From positions 62,001 to 126,000 of the forward strand of contig JBMFVE010000004.1 of assembly GCA_049966155.1 (NCBI GenBank): a stretch of 64,000 bases of DNA. Direction: 5' to 3'. How positions within the stretch are numbered: position 1 is the stretch's first letter; each line of letters begins with the position of its first letter. Below, piece by piece: positions 28,075 to 36,307 of this stretch. The position numbers and the translations under genes are program-made. The notes under the pieces are model-generated. The model was not told the DNA's origin. It saw only the letters and a list, made by a program, of their open reading frames with translations, and ran no database searches. Source of the DNA: JBMFVE01 sp049966155. GTDB taxonomy: Bacteria; Bacteroidota; Ignavibacteria; Kryptoniales; JAKASW01.

Positions 28075-28743
28075 TTGAACTTCCTTACATTAGTTGTCCT
28101 TATTTTAAATTTAGTTACGTTGAAATTGGAGTCAACCGATCCAATGAAAGTTCTTGATACTGCCAGACAGCGTATAGCAAAGATGGATGCGGTTGTCATG
28201 AATGAGGACTTCCAGTTTATACAACACGTTGAGTTTGCTTCTGTTAAAGGTGACAGGGATTATCTTGTTTTTCGGGTTATTGCCAGACACGGGACTTTTA
28301 GACGGGATTTAATCTCGACAACGATTCCTAATGATCAAAGGTTTCAGGATGTCTATAAAGTTTTTGAGAAATCATTTATGCTGTCGGAATACTTTCCGTC
28401 ATCTGACAATCTTGTTACTTCCTGCAATCTTGAAAGATGGGCAGGTGATAAATACTATCTGCTTAATTTTGGATATGGAAGCCCAGTTGACCCGTCACAC
28501 GAATTTACTTCAGTTCGTGTAGTTATAAATTCCGCAACTTATCTCCCTGAACAAATTAAGGAGGATATGAAAGGACTACCCCTTGATGTGGAGCTGCATA
28601 ATGAAGTTGAGGTAGGTTATTCTCCTGAACTGAAGGCATGCTATCCGAAAAAAATTGTAATGAGATTTTATTCAAGTATATTTTTTTTGAGAGGTGAACT
28701 GGCAGTATTCACTATAAAGAATGATGAGCCAACAAAATTATGA
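28075..28743 (+). CDS. Secreted protein of unknown function, LolA/RseB-like fold (paralogue 1)
   Basis: 222 residues. The best start is TTG at 28075, with AGGTGAG a few bases upstream. A short hydrophobic N-terminus (about 2-17) suggests export. The mature part begins VLDTARQRIAKMDAVV, like the helix that opens LolA/MucB-RseB-type proteins, followed by strand-rich segments and NSATYLPEQIKEDM. It aligns by eye with the next protein (helix, strand run, YLP motif), so the two look like duplicates. I cannot assign a function. The 3' end overlaps the next gene by ATGA. Confidence 0.62.
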   Translation: MNFLTLVVLILNLVTLKLESTDPMKVLDTARQRIAKMDAVVMNEDFQFIQHVEFASVKGDRDYLVFRVIARHGTFRRDLISTTIPNDQRFQDVYKVFEKSFMLSEYFPSSDNLVTSCNLERWAGDKYYLLNFGYGSPVDPSHEFTSVRVVINSATYLPEQIKEDMKGLPLDVELHNEVEVGYSPELKACYPKKIVMRFYSSIFFLRGELAVFTIKNDEPTKL

Positions 28744-29483
28744 TATTATTTTTTATTGTAGTGGTCATATTCACTTCTGCTTCGAATGCTCAGAAAACGG
28801 ATGCAGTTAATATACTTAAGATAGCTGAAGAAAGGGTGTCTGCACTTGACTCTATGTCGGAAAAATTAAACGGTGAATTTTCGCGTGAGGTTAAATTCAA
28901 ATCGAGTACCATAGGGGGACCAGGGGAGGGAAACCTGACCTATTTAATAAAAGTCAAGAAAGGGAGGCAACAATCGTACAGGAAAATAAGTGTAAATGGT
29001 GTTTCAGATTCGTCCATCATTGCAATAATGGACAAGGCGTTTGGGCAAAGGAACGGTAAGCCCGTTCTTGAGGTTTATAATACAGCGTTTCCGTGGACTA
29101 AGTATTTAAGAGGCGGTGAATCTGGTGATGTGCTTTCAGCTCAAATTTTGTCAAACAACACGGATTATTTTGGTGAGAAATGTTACTTAATAAAGTTTAA
29201 TATAAATGTAAAAAATGATTCATTGAATGTATCGGGTTCTGGCAAAATCTGGATAGCCGAAGTCAGTTACCTTCCTGTCCGCCTGGAATCTGACATGAAC
29301 TTTGATTATAAGAGGGGCAGGGGACGAACTAAAACATTTGTAGATTTTACTCTTCTGGAGGACAGGATTCTTGTCGTGACAAGGAGTGAATTTCAGACTT
29401 TTCCAAAGTTCTTGTTTGTGCCAATGGGATCATTTAAAATTGTAATTGAACAAAAAGATTTCAATTTGGAGTATGAAAAATGA
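28740..29483 (+). CDS. Secreted protein of unknown function, LolA/RseB-like fold (paralogue 2)
   Basis: 247 residues with a signal peptide (about 1-17, cut near SNAQ). The mature N-terminus reads ILKIAEERVSALDSM, parallel to the upstream protein. Strand-rich segments follow, with SYLPVRLESDMNFDY and FVDFTLLEDRILVVTRSEFQ, the pattern of outer-membrane lipoprotein-sorting-like folds that bind lipid or signal in the periplasm. It overlaps both neighbours by ATGA (28740-28743 and 29480-29483), so its translation is tied to pgk. No recognised family name. Confidence 0.68.
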   Translation: MILFFIVVVIFTSASNAQKTDAVNILKIAEERVSALDSMSEKLNGEFSREVKFKSSTIGGPGEGNLTYLIKVKKGRQQSYRKISVNGVSDSSIIAIMDKAFGQRNGKPVLEVYNTAFPWTKYLRGGESGDVLSAQILSNNTDYFGEKCYLIKFNINVKNDSLNVSGSGKIWIAEVSYLPVRLESDMNFDYKRGRGRTKTFVDFTLLEDRILVVTRSEFQTFPKFLFVPMGSFKIVIEQKDFNLEYEK

Positions 29484-30694
29484 GTCAAAAAACTACTTTT
29501 AGTAAGAAAACTATTGATGATGTCAGTTTAAAAAACAAAAGAGTGCTTGTCAGAGTCGACTTTAATGTACCACTGGATGTGAATAGGAAAATTACTGATG
29601 ACAAGAGAATAGTGGAATCTCTTCCAACTATTAAAAAAATTATAAACGATGGCGGAATTGCAATTCTTATGAGTCATTTAGGAAGGCCAAAAGGTAAGCC
29701 GAATCCGGAATTTTCTCTTTCGCCCGTTGCCCTTCGTCTGGGGGAGCTTTTATCAAAAGAGGTTGTTATGGCGCCTGATTGCGTCGGGGAGGAAACGAGA
29801 AAGATTGTCTTCTCTGCAAAGCCGGGAGATGTAATTTTGCTTGAAAATTTACGTTTTCATCCTGAAGAAGAAGCTAATGATGAGGATTTCTCTCGTCAAC
29901 TGTCTCTACTGGGTGAAGTGTATGTAAATGACGCATTTGGTAGTGCACACCGCGCTCATGCGTCAACTGAAGGCGTGACCCGGTTTCTTAAACCTGCAGT
30001 TGCAGGTTACCTCATGGAGAAAGAATTACGCTATCTTTCCCAGGCTATTGGGGAGCCTGTTAGGCCATATGTGGCCATAATCGGGGGCGCGAAGATTTCA
30101 GGCAAAATTGATGTATTGAATAATTTGTTGACAAAAGTTGACACACTGATCATAGGTGGCGGCATGATGTTTACACTTCTAAAAGCAGAGGGAAAGGAAA
30201 TCGGCAACTCTCTTGTGGAAGATGATAAGATTGATGTAGCAAAAAATCTGCTCAAGCAGGCAAAGACAGGCAGGGCAAAACTTATTCTCCCAACGGACTG
30301 TGTTGTTGCTGAAAAATTTGATAATAATGCCATAAAGAAGAATGTTGATGTAGGCTTAATCCCGCAAGGATGGATAGGTATGGATATAGGTCCTAAAAGC
30401 ATAGAGTTATTTAAAGCTGAAATAATTAATGCAAAAACAATCGTATGGAATGGTCCAATGGGTGTTTTTGAAATGGAAAATTTTGCCAATGGAACAAAAG
30501 CAATAGCAGAAGCAATGGTTGAAGCGACAGAAAAGGGAGCGACTACAATTGTTGGTGGCGGCGATTCTGCTGCTGCTATGGCAAAGTTCAAACTTGAAGA
30601 TAAGGTAACACATATTTCAACAGGTGGCGGGGCATCTCTTGAGTTTCTTGAAGGGAAAGTGCTTCCAGGTGTTGCTGCTTTAGAAAACAGGTAA
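29480..30694 (+). CDS. pgk: Phosphoglycerate kinase
   Basis: Transfers phosphate from 1,3-bisphosphoglycerate to ADP in glycolysis. 404 residues, standard length. Motifs: RVLVRVDFNVPLD, LMSHLGRPKG, ENLRFHPEEEAND, VNDAFGSAHRAHAS, IIGGAKISGKIDVL, WNGPMGVFEMENFANGTKAI and the ATP-binding GGGDSAAAMAKF. The ATG at 29480 overlaps the stop of the secreted paralogue as ATGA. The order gap - two secreted proteins - pgk is unusual because gap and pgk are normally adjacent. Confidence 0.98.
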   Translation: MSQKTTFSKKTIDDVSLKNKRVLVRVDFNVPLDVNRKITDDKRIVESLPTIKKIINDGGIAILMSHLGRPKGKPNPEFSLSPVALRLGELLSKEVVMAPDCVGEETRKIVFSAKPGDVILLENLRFHPEEEANDEDFSRQLSLLGEVYVNDAFGSAHRAHASTEGVTRFLKPAVAGYLMEKELRYLSQAIGEPVRPYVAIIGGAKISGKIDVLNNLLTKVDTLIIGGGMMFTLLKAEGKEIGNSLVEDDKIDVAKNLLKQAKTGRAKLILPTDCVVAEKFDNNAIKKNVDVGLIPQGWIGMDIGPKSIELFKAEIINAKTIVWNGPMGVFEMENFANGTKAIAEAMVEATEKGATTIVGGGDSAAAMAKFKLEDKVTHISTGGGASLEFLEGKVLPGVAALENR

Positions 30695-30744
30695 TTATTT
30701 GAAACGTTCTACGCAGTTATTGCGTTCAAAAATGTGAGGGCCTG

Positions 30745-31668
30745 ATGAATATGTTTTCGAGTTATGGCGGCTACGGTTATTATACCCCTCCGTCCAGCTT
30801 TCGTTTTTTTCCGAAGGGAATGAAAGCGCTCCTGATAGCAAACGTCAGTGTGTTTTTGCTCCAACTTTTTCTTCAACTTGGAGTCCGCGTGGGTAATCTC
30901 TATTTGTATGACGTATTCTTCAGGCTTTTTGCCCTTTTTCCTTTAGGGGACGGCTTCTATATCTGGCAGCTGGTAACTTATATGTTCCTCCATGGCGGCT
31001 TCTTTCATATTTTATTTAATATGCTGGCACTATGGTTCTTCGGAGTTGAGCTGGAAAGCGTCTGGGGAACCCGCAGGTTTGTTACTTATTATTTTCTATG
31101 TGGAATCGGTGGAGGACTTACAAATTTGTTTGTTACGCCTTTATTCACCACACCTGGACCAACAATAGGTGCGTCGGGCGCTATTTATGGGGTCCTTCTG
31201 GCGTTTGGAATGTTGTTCCCTGACGCACCTGTATTTCTCTATTTTCTCTTCCCAATTAAGGCCAAGTATTTCGTTGCAATCTTCATTGCAATTGAACTAT
31301 TTTATGGAGTGACAGGTACGGAAAGCGGTGTTGCCCACTTCGCTCACCTGGGAGGAGCCTTTGTCGGTTTAATTTACTTATTGTATTACAGGCGGTCTGT
31401 CAGGATTATTGAACGATCGGGCGATTTAATTTCAAATTTTGTGTCCAGAGTAAAGAATGTCTTCTCTTACAGGAAAACTTATACTGACAGGACAGTCATA
31501 ACAGATGCCAAGTATGAAGATATTTCGGATAAAAATCGCAACAGAGCATCGCTGGATTTACAGGAAAGGATTGATAAAATACTTGACAAGATAAGTGCAT
31601 CGGGATATGACAGCCTGACTGATGAAGAAAAGGAAATTTTGTTCAAGGCAAGCAAGAAAATGAATTGA
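30745..31668 (+). CDS. Rhomboid family intramembrane serine protease
   Basis: 307 residues with six membrane helices and a soluble C-terminal tail (about 225-307). HGGFFHILFNMLALWFFG lies in helix 2, the serine motif GASGAIYGVLLAFG in helix 4 and the histidine motif GVAHFAHLGGAFVG in helix 6. The catalytic Ser and His are both present. Rhomboids cut transmembrane segments of other membrane proteins; no substrate is indicated. The C-terminal tail contains a basic then coiled-coil-like helix (LQERIDKILDKISASG). The stop lies within the start region of ispG. Confidence 0.92.
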   Translation: MNMFSSYGGYGYYTPPSSFRFFPKGMKALLIANVSVFLLQLFLQLGVRVGNLYLYDVFFRLFALFPLGDGFYIWQLVTYMFLHGGFFHILFNMLALWFFGVELESVWGTRRFVTYYFLCGIGGGLTNLFVTPLFTTPGPTIGASGAIYGVLLAFGMLFPDAPVFLYFLFPIKAKYFVAIFIAIELFYGVTGTESGVAHFAHLGGAFVGLIYLLYYRRSVRIIERSGDLISNFVSRVKNVFSYRKTYTDRTVITDAKYEDISDKNRNRASLDLQERIDKILDKISASGYDSLTDEEKEILFKASKKMN

Positions 31669-31682
31669 TGATGGAGGATGAG

Positions 31683-32810
31683 ATGATAGAGTTGCCCGTT
31701 ATTCCAGATATAAAAGTTCAAGATCACCCGAAAAATATTTATTTACGTTTTCCTCGTCGACATTCTCGAAGGGTGAATATAGGAAATGTTCCTGTGGGGG
31801 GTGGTGCTCCCATTTCTGTTCAAACCATGACAAAAACAAAAACCTCCGATGTTACTGCGACTGTCAGGCAAATATTTGAAGCGGCTGATGCAGGATGTGA
31901 TATTGTTAGGGTGACCGTAAATGATAAGGATGCAGCATCAGCAATTGGGGAAATTGTAAAAAGATCGCCAATCCCTGTGGTTGCGGACATACATTTTAAC
32001 CATATCTTTGCCTTAAAGGCTATAAGGGCAGGAGTGGCAAAGGTACGGATAAATCCAGGTAATATTGGAAGTATTGATCGAATTAAGGAAGTACTTCATG
32101 CAGCAAGGGAAAGAGGAATCCCGATTAGAATTGGGGTTAACTCGGGATCACTTGAAAAGGATATCCTTGAGAAATATGGGTATCCGACAGCAGAAGCTTT
32201 GTATGAAAGTGCAATGCGTCATGCAGGAATATGTGAGGATAATGGCTTTCAGGATGTTGTGATCTCGGTAAAATCTACAGATGTTCGTTTGATGATAGAG
32301 GCGTATAGGTTAATTGCACAAAGGACTGATTATCCCCTGCATCTGGGGGTCACGGAAGCTGGTCCGACACGTGTAGGTACAATAAAGTCAGCTGTCGGAA
32401 TTGGAACACTACTTTCAGAAGGAATAGGTGATACGGTTAGAGTTTCCCTTACCGATGATCCCGTAAAAGAAATTGAGGTTGGAAAAGAGATACTGAGATC
32501 GCTTGGACTGACTGGTAGAAATGTTGAACTAATAGCATGTCCAACATGCGGTCGCCTTGAAGTAGACTTGTTTTCAATTACCCGGCAGTTGGAGGAAAGA
32601 TTAAGCGGTGTGCGGAAGCCTGTCAAGGTGGCAATACTTGGTTGCGTGGTTAACGGGCCGGGGGAAGCAAGTGAAGCTGATATAGGAGTTGCCTGCGGTA
32701 AAGGTGTGGGTATTTTGTACAGAAAAGGCGAGGTTATCCGGAGAGTGAAAGAGGATGAAATCGTAGACGCGGTGGTAGAAGAAGTTAAAAAGTTTATACC
32801 CGATGAATGA
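31683..32810 (+). CDS. ispG: 4-hydroxy-3-methylbut-2-en-1-yl diphosphate synthase
   Basis: The penultimate MEP-pathway enzyme for isoprenoid precursors, a 4Fe-4S protein. The start ATG at 31683 was chosen because GGAGG at 31673-31677 sits at ideal spacing; in-frame ATGs at 31668 and 31671 are alternatives that add 4-5 residues. About 375 residues, the short bacterial form. Motifs: VQTMTKTKTSD, VADIHFN, VRINPGNIG, GVTEAGPT and the cluster ligands CPTCGR and LGCVVNGPGEASEAD. The 3' end overlaps the HIT gene by 8 bases. ispH lies about 9 kb further on. Confidence 0.97.
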   Translation: MIELPVIPDIKVQDHPKNIYLRFPRRHSRRVNIGNVPVGGGAPISVQTMTKTKTSDVTATVRQIFEAADAGCDIVRVTVNDKDAASAIGEIVKRSPIPVVADIHFNHIFALKAIRAGVAKVRINPGNIGSIDRIKEVLHAARERGIPIRIGVNSGSLEKDILEKYGYPTAEALYESAMRHAGICEDNGFQDVVISVKSTDVRLMIEAYRLIAQRTDYPLHLGVTEAGPTRVGTIKSAVGIGTLLSEGIGDTVRVSLTDDPVKEIEVGKEILRSLGLTGRNVELIACPTCGRLEVDLFSITRQLEERLSGVRKPVKVAILGCVVNGPGEASEADIGVACGKGVGILYRKGEVIRRVKEDEIVDAVVEEVKKFIPDE

Positions 32811-33156
32811 GATGAGCTGTGTTTTTTGCAACATAATTGAAGGGAAATCAAAGGGAGAATTTGTTTATCAGGATGATGAAGTGGTTGTAATAAAAGATGC
32901 ATTTCCAAAAGCACCAGTTCATCTTCTTGTTATTCCAAAAAAGCATATTCCCACCCTCCTTGATGTTGAATTCGATGCAAATGGTGACTTACCCGGGAAA
33001 ATGGTGATGACCGCAATTAAAGTTGCAAACGATGTGGGGCTTTCAGAGAAAGGGTTCAGACTTGTCTGGAATGTTCGGATGCATGGTGGGCAAACCGTAA
33101 ATCATATTCACCTTCATATTCTTGGCGGTCGACAGATGAAATGGCCGCCGGGGTGA
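32803..33156 (+). CDS. HIT family (HINT-like) nucleotide-binding protein
   Basis: 117 residues. The N-terminus has CVFCNIIEGK with the paired cysteines of zinc-binding HINT proteins. The centre has VIPKKHIPTLLDV, and the C-terminus carries the histidine triad NHIHLHILGGRQMKWPPG. HINT-type enzymes hydrolyse adenosine phosphoramidates. The start is either ATG 32803 (8-base overlap with ispG) or ATG 32812, which begins MSCVFC. Confidence 0.93.
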   Translation: MNEMSCVFCNIIEGKSKGEFVYQDDEVVVIKDAFPKAPVHLLVIPKKHIPTLLDVEFDANGDLPGKMVMTAIKVANDVGLSEKGFRLVWNVRMHGGQTVNHIHLHILGGRQMKWPPG

Positions 33157-33162
33157 GGTAAC

Positions 33163-33438
33163 ATGAGCAAATATGCGATAATTGCCTGGATCTTACCCTT
33201 TATTTTCATGCTGGTGTCTTTTTACTTCCTTTTTCAAAGTGAGGCATCAATTGCTGTGAAAGTTGTATTTACTGTTATGCCTATATTGATCTGGATATTG
33301 GGAGGAGTTGCAATTTATCGTGAGTACAGGTCAGAGCTGGAGATCAGAAAGAAACAAGACGAAATCATAAAAGAGGTGAAAAAGATACTTCAGAGTAATC
33401 AGCATTCTGAGGAGTCCAGGGGGCGACACACTAAATGA
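33163..33438 (+). CDS. Small two-helix membrane protein with charged coiled-coil tail
   Basis: 91 residues: two hydrophobic helices (about 4-24 and 32-51) followed by a charged helix (YREYRSELEIRKKQDEIIKE) likely to form a coiled coil. No known family recognised. It starts six bases after the HIT stop, behind GAGGTAAC, and overlaps the CPBP protease start as ATGA, so it may be an accessory or regulator of that protease. This is inference from position only. Confidence 0.65.
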   Translation: MSKYAIIAWILPFIFMLVSFYFLFQSEASIAVKVVFTVMPILIWILGGVAIYREYRSELEIRKKQDEIIKEVKKILQSNQHSEESRGRHTK

Positions 33439-34331
33439 GTCTGAAATGGATATTCATTTCCAGCGATGGAAGGCCGAGGAGTTTATGGCGCATTCTAATG
33501 TTTCTTGCTGTAGTCATCTTAATATTTTATTCGGTTTCCATTTTTCTGGTTAGTTACAAGGTCATTCCCGTTCAAAGCACCTTTTTCTTCTTTTACATAG
33601 CTGTTGCCGTATCCACTTACCTGATGCTGAAACTCATTGATCGAAGAAGGTTTTCTTCTGTCGGATTTCCTGTCCATGGGAAGGCCCTTCATGAAATCAT
33701 TACGGGATTTTTGGTCGGTGCCGTGATGATATCCTTGGTGGCAGGTTTTGAGCTTTTTGTTGGAGCGGTTAAGCTTAGTTTTAGGTTCGATCTGAGTTTT
33801 TTGGGACATGTTCAAAATTTCCTCCTGAGCTTTTTATTTTTTTTATATTTTGCGTTGGGGGAAGAACTATTATTCCGCGGCTACGTTTATCAAGCTATGA
33901 TTGAAGGCACAGGAGAAGTACCTGCGACAATGTTGATGGCTTTAGTATTTGGTGCCTTACATTATGGCAATCCAAACGCGACGATTTTTTCGACAGCAAA
34001 TACAGTACTTGCAGGTTTGTGGCTGTCGGTTGCATACCTGAAGACAAGAGCACTCTATTTACCATTTGGCATGCATTTTGCGTGGAATTTTCTGCAGGGC
34101 TATCTCTTTTCGCTACCTGTCAGCGGACTTTTATCAAATCGTACACTTTTTGTCCCAACAGATTTTGGTCCAGATTGGCTCACAGGAGGAGTATATGGGC
34201 CCGAAGGCGGTGTCGGAACAACGTTAGTACTGTTGCTGGCGACGATGACCCTGATGCTTAACAGGCACATCACTCCAAAATATGATTATGAAAAAGTAAA
34301 GGAGCGATTTGAAAAGGAAGTAGCAGGTTGA
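33435..34331 (+). CDS. CPBP family intramembrane metalloprotease
   Basis: 298 residues, about eight membrane segments, with the CPBP (Abi/CAAX-protease) signature: GEELLFRGYVYQAM (EExxxR), FGALHYGNPNA (FxxxH) and a final HFAWNF. These residues form the glutamate/histidine active site of the Rce1-like fold. Bacterial members act in membrane protein cleavage or bacteriocin immunity, and the role here is open. The start overlaps the small membrane protein by ATGA. A tRNA-Leu gene follows after 110 bases. Confidence 0.9.
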   Translation: MSLKWIFISSDGRPRSLWRILMFLAVVILIFYSVSIFLVSYKVIPVQSTFFFFYIAVAVSTYLMLKLIDRRRFSSVGFPVHGKALHEIITGFLVGAVMISLVAGFELFVGAVKLSFRFDLSFLGHVQNFLLSFLFFLYFALGEELLFRGYVYQAMIEGTGEVPATMLMALVFGALHYGNPNATIFSTANTVLAGLWLSVAYLKTRALYLPFGMHFAWNFLQGYLFSLPVSGLLSNRTLFVPTDFGPDWLTGGVYGPEGGVGTTLVLLLATMTLMLNRHITPKYDYEKVKERFEKEVAG

Positions 34332-34441
34332 ATTGTAAAGAGGCATGGAAATATCGGGATTTCTATGTATTTATAACAGGTTTGAATTGAATGGATAGCT
34401 GTGGTTTAATATATTCTTTGTAACGTTGTCGATTACCATCT

Positions 34442-34525
34442 GCCCGGGTGGCGGAATTGGCAGACGCGCTAGATTCAGGGTCTAGTGGGAGTAATCTCGT
34501 GCAGGTTCGAGCCCTGTCCCGGGCA
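34442..34525 (+). tRNA. tRNA-Leu (anticodon CAG)
   Basis: The cloverleaf can be drawn in full. The acceptor stem is GCCCGGG/CCCGGGC. The anticodon stem is CTAGA (34469-34473) with TCTAG (34481-34485), the loop is TTCAGGG and the anticodon is CAG at 34476-34478. A long variable arm typical of tRNA-Leu follows, then a T arm with GGTTCGAGCCC. The discriminator is A at 34525. The 3' CCA is not encoded. Confidence 0.96.
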
Positions 34526-34564
34526 CAAAGTGTAATGAAGCTTCATATGAGAAACTCCAATATT

Positions 34565-34903
34565 ATGCTCAAAAGGGTATACGAAAAACCGAAGAAGGAT
34601 GACGGCTATAGGATACTTGTTGATCGTCTCTGGCCGAGGGGATTGTCCAGAGCATCAGCCCGTGTTGATTTATGGCTTAAGGACATTGCTCCAAGCACAG
34701 AACTTCGCCGTTGGTTTAATCACGATCCGGATAAATGGGATGAGTTTAAACTCCGGTACAGGAAAGAGCTTGATGGTAATAAGGAAACTGTTAATCGACT
34801 CATGGAAATTATTCGAAAAAAGAAGAATGTGACCTTCCTATATTCAACGACTAATCGGGTGCAGAATAATGCTTCTGCATTAATTGAATTGCTCGGACTT
34901 TAA
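34565..34903 (+). CDS. DUF488 family protein (YeaO-like)
   Basis: About 112 residues, opening with the family pattern MLKRVYEKPKKDDGYRILVD and then RLWPRGLS; WFNHDPDKWDEFKLRYRKEL and FLYSTTNRVQNNA follow. DUF488 proteins have no settled function. The frame stays open upstream through the tRNA-Leu gene, so longer starts at 34535 or 34547 exist; I prefer ATG 34565 because homologues begin at this point. None of the three has a good Shine-Dalgarno. Confidence 0.85.
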   Translation: MLKRVYEKPKKDDGYRILVDRLWPRGLSRASARVDLWLKDIAPSTELRRWFNHDPDKWDEFKLRYRKELDGNKETVNRLMEIIRKKKNVTFLYSTTNRVQNNASALIELLGL

Positions 34904-34991
34904 TCAAATGTAAAACCATCTTCCACATTGCAGTTCTAAACCAGCACTGCCGTACCTGGTAAAGATCATTCGTGAATCAATTTTGGTTTTA

Positions 34992-35021
34992 TTGACTTTA
35001 TATTTGCTTAACGGTTATATT
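34992..35021 (+). promoter_or_regulatory. Possible sigma-70-type promoter for serine palmitoyltransferase
   Basis: TTGACT at 34992-34997 and TATATT at 35016-35021, 18 bases apart, in a 128-base gap. Transcription would begin near 35028. This places the upstream ATG (35032) almost at the mRNA end and leaves a leader of about 49 bases before the Shine-Dalgarno-supported TTG at 35077. A Bacteroidota-type TATATTTG also occurs inside the same stretch. Prediction by eye only. Confidence 0.35.
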
Positions 35022-35076
35022 AAAATGATAAATGGAAACAATTTCTACACTCACCACTGATAGGAGGCTTAAAATA

Positions 35077-36270
35077 TTGGATTTATTCCAGAAGTGTTAT
35101 GATTATACCCTTGCGGATGAAGTTAAAAAGCAGGGGCTCTATGCTTATTTTCATCCATTTGATGAAAATGAAGGACCGGTTGTAACGATCGAAGGTAGAA
35201 AAGTAATCATGGCCGGTTCAAATAATTACCTCGGACTCACTACTCATCCAAGAGTTCAAGAAGCTGCCAAAAGGGCTGTCGACAAGTATGGAACAGGATG
35301 TTCAGGCTCAAGATATCTGACAGGCACTGTCGATCTTCACGTAGAAATGGAAGAACGGCTTGCAAAATTTCTGAATAAAGAAGCCTGTTTAATGTATTCA
35401 ACAGGATTTCAAACGGCGCTTGGAGTTATTTCAACTTTGGTTCAACGTGGCGACTATGTTATATCAGACAGGGAAAACCACGCTTGCATAGTCACAGGAA
35501 CCATGATATCACGGGGACAGCAGGCAGAACTCGTTCGCTACAAACACAATGATATGGACAGTCTGGAGTCGGTGGTCTCGAAACTTCCGTTGGATGCTCC
35601 AAAGCTTATAGTAACTGATGGAGTTTTCTCTACGACTGGTGACATTGTAGATTTACCGCGTATGGTTGAAGTAGCTAAAAGGTACAATGCAAGGGTTATG
35701 GTTGATGATGCGCACGCTATTGGTGTTATTGGCGCGGGTGGGCGGGGGACCGCCAGTCACTTCGGTCTGGAGGATCAGGTTGATCTTATTATGGGGACTT
35801 TCTCGAAGACGTTTGCATCCTTAGGTGGATTTGTGGCGGGGGAAAAAGCTGTAATAAATTATCTGAAACACCATTCTCCTGCTTTTATTTTTAGTGCCAG
35901 CCCTACACCAGCGTCTGTGGCTGCTGCAATTGAAGCACTTAAAATTTTAGAGGAAGAACCAGATCTGGTGAATCAGTTGATTCGAAATGCAGACAGGGTC
36001 AGACAGGGGCTTAAAAGTCTGGGTTTTAAAGTTTATGAAAATAAGACAGCAATTGTTCCTGTAATTATTGGGGATACGATGAAAACGCTTCTGTTCTGGA
36101 GAAAGCTTTTTGATGCGGGTGTTTATGCCAATGCTTTTGTCAGACCTGGCGTTCCAGCCGGAATGGAAATGTTGAGGACAAGCTATATGGCCTCTCATAA
36201 AAATGAGCACCTTGACAGAATAATAGAGCTATTTGGTTCTATAGGAAAGGAGCTTGGAGTAATAAACTGA
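35077..36270 (+). CDS. spt: Probable serine palmitoyltransferase (alpha-oxoamine synthase family)
   Basis: A PLP enzyme that would condense serine with an acyl-CoA to 3-ketosphinganine, the first step of sphingolipid synthesis. Segments match bacterial SPT: GSNNYLGLTTHP, KYGTGCSGSRYLTGT, STGFQTALGVISTL, DRENHACIVTG, RYKHNDMDSLE, DDAHAIGVIG, and the PLP lysine in GTFSKTFASLGGF. I chose TTG 35077 because AGGAGG (35062-35067) precedes it and homologues begin at this point; an in-frame ATG at 35032 adds 15 residues but lacks a site. BioF or Kbl would be alternatives. The RYKHNDM segment and the adjacent bCerS-like gene favour SPT. Confidence 0.8.
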   Translation: MDLFQKCYDYTLADEVKKQGLYAYFHPFDENEGPVVTIEGRKVIMAGSNNYLGLTTHPRVQEAAKRAVDKYGTGCSGSRYLTGTVDLHVEMEERLAKFLNKEACLMYSTGFQTALGVISTLVQRGDYVISDRENHACIVTGTMISRGQQAELVRYKHNDMDSLESVVSKLPLDAPKLIVTDGVFSTTGDIVDLPRMVEVAKRYNARVMVDDAHAIGVIGAGGRGTASHFGLEDQVDLIMGTFSKTFASLGGFVAGEKAVINYLKHHSPAFIFSASPTPASVAAAIEALKILEEEPDLVNQLIRNADRVRQGLKSLGFKVYENKTAIVPVIIGDTMKTLLFWRKLFDAGVYANAFVRPGVPAGMEMLRTSYMASHKNEHLDRIIELFGSIGKELGVIN

Positions 36271-36307
36271 TTTAAAAATTTGCAGCTAATTAAACCAAGA
36301 GGAAATT

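Noticed and set aside
30031..30591. 186-codon minus-strand frame inside pgk
   Set aside because: Antisense shadow of a highly conserved gene; no start site and biased composition mirroring pgk codons.
32330..32914. 194-codon minus-strand frame over ispG and the HIT gene
   Set aside because: Ser/Thr/Pro-rich antisense shadow; both plus-strand genes have intact family motifs.
34448..34564. Extended N-terminus of the DUF488 protein through tRNA-Leu
   Set aside because: The frame is open only because the tRNA sequence lacks stops; homologues start near the MLKRVYE segment.
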